A stretch of DNA of 64,000 bases from Heligmosomoides polygyrus polygyrus (taxonomy: Eukaryota > Nematoda > Chromadorea > Rhabditida > Heligmosomidae): NCBI GenBank assembly GCA_947396885.1, contig OX377205.1, forward strand, positions 58,624,969-58,688,968. Reading direction: 5' to 3'. The notes below the pieces were generated by a model. That model saw nothing but the letters and a program-made list of their open reading frames with translations. It searched no databases and was not told the origin of the DNA. The position numbers and the translations under genes are program-made. Positions within the stretch are counted from its first letter, which is position 1; each line of letters starts with the position of its first letter. This document shows positions 60,687-64,000 of this stretch, piece after piece.

Positions 60687-61004
60687 GTTTGGGACTGCTC
60701 CTGAAAACTATTGAAATCAGCAGGAATAGACAAAAGCAATCCATTCTAGGACAGCCGGGAGATCCTGATCCTGATCATACTTCGCGACGGGAGCGAAAGG
60801 AGCGATTTGCCTGGAAGACCTATCGCTCTCGTGGTTCTCGTCGACAAGTATAAACAGGCCCTGGCGAGAAGACATTGCACTCCAATGCCCAATTTGGGTT
60901 TGACCTATAGGCTTGTCTCCGTGACGTCGGCCACAGCGCGCAAATCTTATTTTATTTTCACCTTCATTGTATTTCTCATGGCTTCTACGGCGCATTTGAG
61001 TTTT

Positions 61005-61238
61005 TGCAAGTAGCACATATAGCAGCTAGGAAAGTTCTTTACCAAAAGGCCAAACACGCCAAGGAATCCACTAGGATACTGTTCTGGTCCCCTCGTAGGA
61101 TCTGCATATCCCTACTTGGCACTGCTTATTACAAAATATTTTTGCTCGCAACCTGGAACAGCCATGACCGAGGACCAAGGTTCTCAGCCGCTGGACCTAT
61201 TTTAAATGATTTGCAAAAAATGGAAACCTACTTTTCCT
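61005..61238 (+). CDS. unidentified open frame
   Basis: 78 codons reading AHIAARKVLYQKAKHAKEST, FWSPRRICISLLGTAYY, PILNDLQKMETYFS and a stop. It has a protein-like composition and lies just upstream of the next frame, but I see no clear splice donor linking them. Family not recognised. Confidence 0.25.
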
Positions 61239-61303
61239 GAACGCTGACATTCCACTTGTACGTTTTTAATTGCATTTTTATTATTTCCTTCCGCGCAAAC
61301 AGG

Positions 61304-61630
61304 CTCGGACGGGGCTACTTTGTAGTACACCCTGTACAACGTTTTGTGCTGTACAAAAAAGATTTATGCAGCATAATGGAGGCCTACCCCAATGACAAAC
61401 TGAGCTTGGCCATTTCTGATGTAACTGGACATACAATTGCCTTCCTGCAAAGGCGAATATCCACTATGTACAAGGTGACCCTCCCCCGAGCCTATTGCGC
61501 CATTCCTTCGGTACTCCGCGGGCTCATGCCTAAATCGAGATTGTGTGTACACACAGAACAGTCACACAAACTGGTTTTGCAGAGAACTAGGAAAGGGTGG
61601 AGACTCCGGAATCTGCCTGATCTAATTTGA
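61304..61630 (+). CDS. unidentified terminal exon candidate
   Basis: After acceptor-like CCGCGCAAACAG the frame reads LGRGYFVVHPVQRFVLYKKD, AYPNDKLSLAISDVTGH, RISTMYKVTLPRAYCAI, TEQSHKLVLQRTRKGWRLRN and stops. About 108 residues. It could be the last exon of a host gene or a piece of a mobile element. Confidence 0.3.
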   Translation, partial: LGRGYFVVHPVQRFVLYKKDLCSIMEAYPNDKLSLAISDVTGHTIAFLQRRISTMYKVTLPRAYCAIPSVLRGLMPKSRLCVHTEQSHKLVLQRTRKGWRLRNLPDLI

Positions 61631-62493
61631 ACTCCAATTTGTTGTTGATAGCTGATTTATTTTTAGTCCACTCATTGTTGTTAATGAATAGTTTGTTACT
61701 TTGTAGTGTATTACATGGCAATAGTTTAACTTTAGCTGTTCACTTATTGAAGTAGAAACATAAAACTTTTCTCCAGACATTCTCATTTGAAATAATATGT
61801 AGTTTGCAGCTAACTGTATGTTTTAACGAAATTTAACGAATTACCGGAACTTAGTGGAAATGCCGACATCTTGTCTGCCACGACTCACTCCTGTGTGAAA
61901 TCTCGCAGAACCAGGCATAGTTCTCCTTTTACAATGCCGCCCGCGTCGCGCGGTCAAGAAGACGGTTTGCGACGGAAAAATACGTCGCAAACCGTCGCAT
62001 GCTCATAACTCTTTTAATTTTAAGTTGTTTGAAAAACTGTTGGCACCATTCGATTCGACTCCTCAAGATCTATACAAACGTTTATAAAACTTTACCAGAT
62101 CTCCGCGCTTTCGACGTGGGTGGCCTAAAAAAATAGCTGCAGCAGGCTTTTGCGATTAGAGCACCTTATTTTCCAGGAAGTGCATGAGACGTGCAGTGTT
62201 TTCGAAGTATCCCAAGCATGACGTGCATTGTCAGTGTCTGTCATGCCCGGAATGCTCCGAGAGTGCGCCGTGCACAATGCATATGGGATCGAACCTATCA
62301 ATTCAATGGTCGGAAGCACGTCCACTGGGTTTCTATCTTCGCTTCATGGAAAATGTAAAGCCTTCAAGACTATCTTGCAGTGTTTGAGAATTTCATAAGA
62401 AATTTCCGGCCGCCTTACTTGGGAATTGCTTCAATCTGTCCCAGCGAGACATAAGTGTGCGTCGTGTACAATGCGTATAGAGATTTCGTTGGG

Positions 62494-63973
62494 CGATAAC
62501 TCTTCCAAGTTCAAATCGTTTCGGCTGCAACTCGTGCGTCTTGTAGGCCGTGAAAGGGTCTAGTAGCACATTGAGGTATAATGGTGTAGCTTATGAAGAG
62601 GCAATGTTACAGGGGATCAAAAATGCAGGTTAGCCTTGTGTGACACGATTTTTTCGGATTTCAGTCGACCTCTACAGAAAGACGCGGAGACCTAACGGCC
62701 TACAAACGCGTAGGCGAGCAGGACAATTAATGTACTTGTATGTACAGGACAATTAATGCTCACAACTCCCTAGCTGATTAAACTGCTTTAGCACAAGCTT
62801 TCATTTTAGGGCGGCGGAGTTTTAGCGTCTGATGTTTCCCGCGCCATTATTCGCCCACATTTGAGTTTTCAACACTCGCAATAACACCGTTAGCTTCAAC
62901 ACGAAAAGCTCTATCGAATGATGTGAATCTCAACCAGTTTCAGAGAAATCGATTTTTGACCATTTCCCATTGCGGGCGGGGGGAGGGGGCTCCAGGCCGA
63001 GCTTGCGCGGACGATGAGTCATCGAAAATCGATAATTTCGAAATTAGCCAAATTCTCTCATCCAAAGTCATCTAGGGGTTATGTGGGGCGCTGATTACGA
63101 ATCCGACGTCCGTTTTTGAATATTCCGCCGATTTCGATAGGTTTTGGATTTTCTTCTGGTAAATGAGGGTAATCGGGTCAGGATCACCGATTTTGCTCAA
63201 ACTTTGTATACATATTCGGGGTGCCGCACACGATGCCGAGGTTCATTTGGACGATTGCGACGGGAGACCGCCATTGCCTGAGGGTGATCGGTGATCCTGA
63301 CCCGATCACCCTCAATTATCCAGAAAAAAATCCAAAACCTATCGAAATCGGCGGAATATTCAAAAACGGACGTCGGATTCGTAATCAGCGCCCCACATAA
63401 CCTCTAGATGATTTTGGACGAGAAAATTTGGCTAATTTCGAAATTATCGATTTTCGATGACTCATCGTCCGCGCAAGCTCGGTCTGGAGCGCCCCGTCCG
63501 CAATGGGAAATTGTCAAAAATCGATTTCTCTGAAACTGGTTGAGATTCACATCGTTCGATAGAGCTTTTCGTGTTGAAGCTAATGCTGTTATTGCGAGTG
63601 TTGAAAACTCAAATGTGGGCGAATAATGGCGCGGGAAACTTCAGACGCTAAAACTCCGCCGCCCTAAAATGGCAGCTTGTGCCAAGGCAGTTTAATCAGC
63701 TAGGGAGCTGCGAGCATGTCGTCGTAGAGAACCTTTAGCGTTCTGCTCACCTGCGCATTTGTAGGCCATTAGTCTGCGTCTTCCCGCAGGGGTCGACTGA
63801 AATTGGAAAAAATCGTGCCAGACAAGCCTCACCTGCATTTTCGCTCTCCAGTAACTTTGTCCAGTCATAAGCTACATTGCTGTGTTTCGGCGCACTGCTA
63901 GAACATTTTGCTGCCTACAAAACTTACAAGCTGCAACCGAAACGATTTGAACTTGAAAGAGTTATTGCGCTCC
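62494..63973. mobile_element. 1.48 kb inverted repeat, arms about 700 bp
   Basis: Left arm 62494-63195 and right arm 63283-63973 are inverted copies (AACTCTTCCAAGTTCAAATCG and its inverse at the outer ends; GGGTCAGGATCACCGAT near the loop). The loop is about 90 bp. No tRNA-like block and no coding frame seen. It ends about 30 bp before the window edge. Confidence 0.8.
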
Positions 63974-64000
63974 GAACACGCCCGCGCGTGCAAATCAGCA

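Overview
This window looks like nuclear DNA of a parasitic, probably strongylid (hookworm-like), nematode. The evidence is small exons separated by many 50-100 nt GT-AG introns with nematode-style acceptors (TTTCCAG, TTTTAG), mariner elements, RTE and CR1 LINEs, Penelope-like elements, and very heavy fragmentation by transposons. The clade is an inference; no rRNA, mitochondrial or other diagnostic gene is present.

Main gene. Most of the left 47 kb is one minus-strand gene. I recovered about 30 exons between 46751 and 3713. Nearly all junctions keep the reading frame. The joined protein matches the HEAT-repeat and FAT regions of ATM (Tel1-type PI3K-like kinase; nematode atm-1). The C-terminal part resembles the human ATM segments around FCQTVLPYL, GEPDSLYG, SDTQYQRIENYMKSSEF and HDMWVFRL, in the same order. 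The first roughly 500 residues were not found. The kinase domain is not in the window and should lie beyond the left edge. Two introns appear to be only 29 and 30 nt long, while others have grown to 2-10 kb by insertions.

Layout. 1-3.7 kb: tRNA-like SINE, a 2.46 kb foldback element and an RTE 3' fragment. 3.7-8.6 kb: FAT-domain exons, with nested TTA-flanked MITEs at 5.4-7.65 kb. 9-12.7 kb: a broken mariner holding two more MITEs and a SINE. 13.2-19 kb: exons, with a foldback split by an RTE LINE. 19-27 kb: SINE, dispersed repeat pair, a 41-bp minisatellite, and a Penelope-type RT interrupted by a pogo-like MITE. 27-29 kb: exons around a deleted mariner. 29-38 kb: SINE, LTR retrotransposon 5' half, CR1 fragment, and a 411-bp-arm inverted repeat with possible plus-strand exons inside. 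38-47 kb: N-terminal exons, a complete hAT element with 8-bp TSD, MITEs, and a palindromic element. 48-55.6 kb: one decayed CR1 LINE split by two foldbacks, one interrupted by a mariner and the other by a solo LTR. 56-58.3 kb: a Penelope-like element with RT and GIY-YIG remnants. 58.6-64 kb: two more large inverted repeats.

Theme. The striking feature is the number of large inverted-repeat (foldback) elements. In five of them each arm carries a tRNA-like Pol III promoter block pointing inward. None of the mobile-element genes looks intact.
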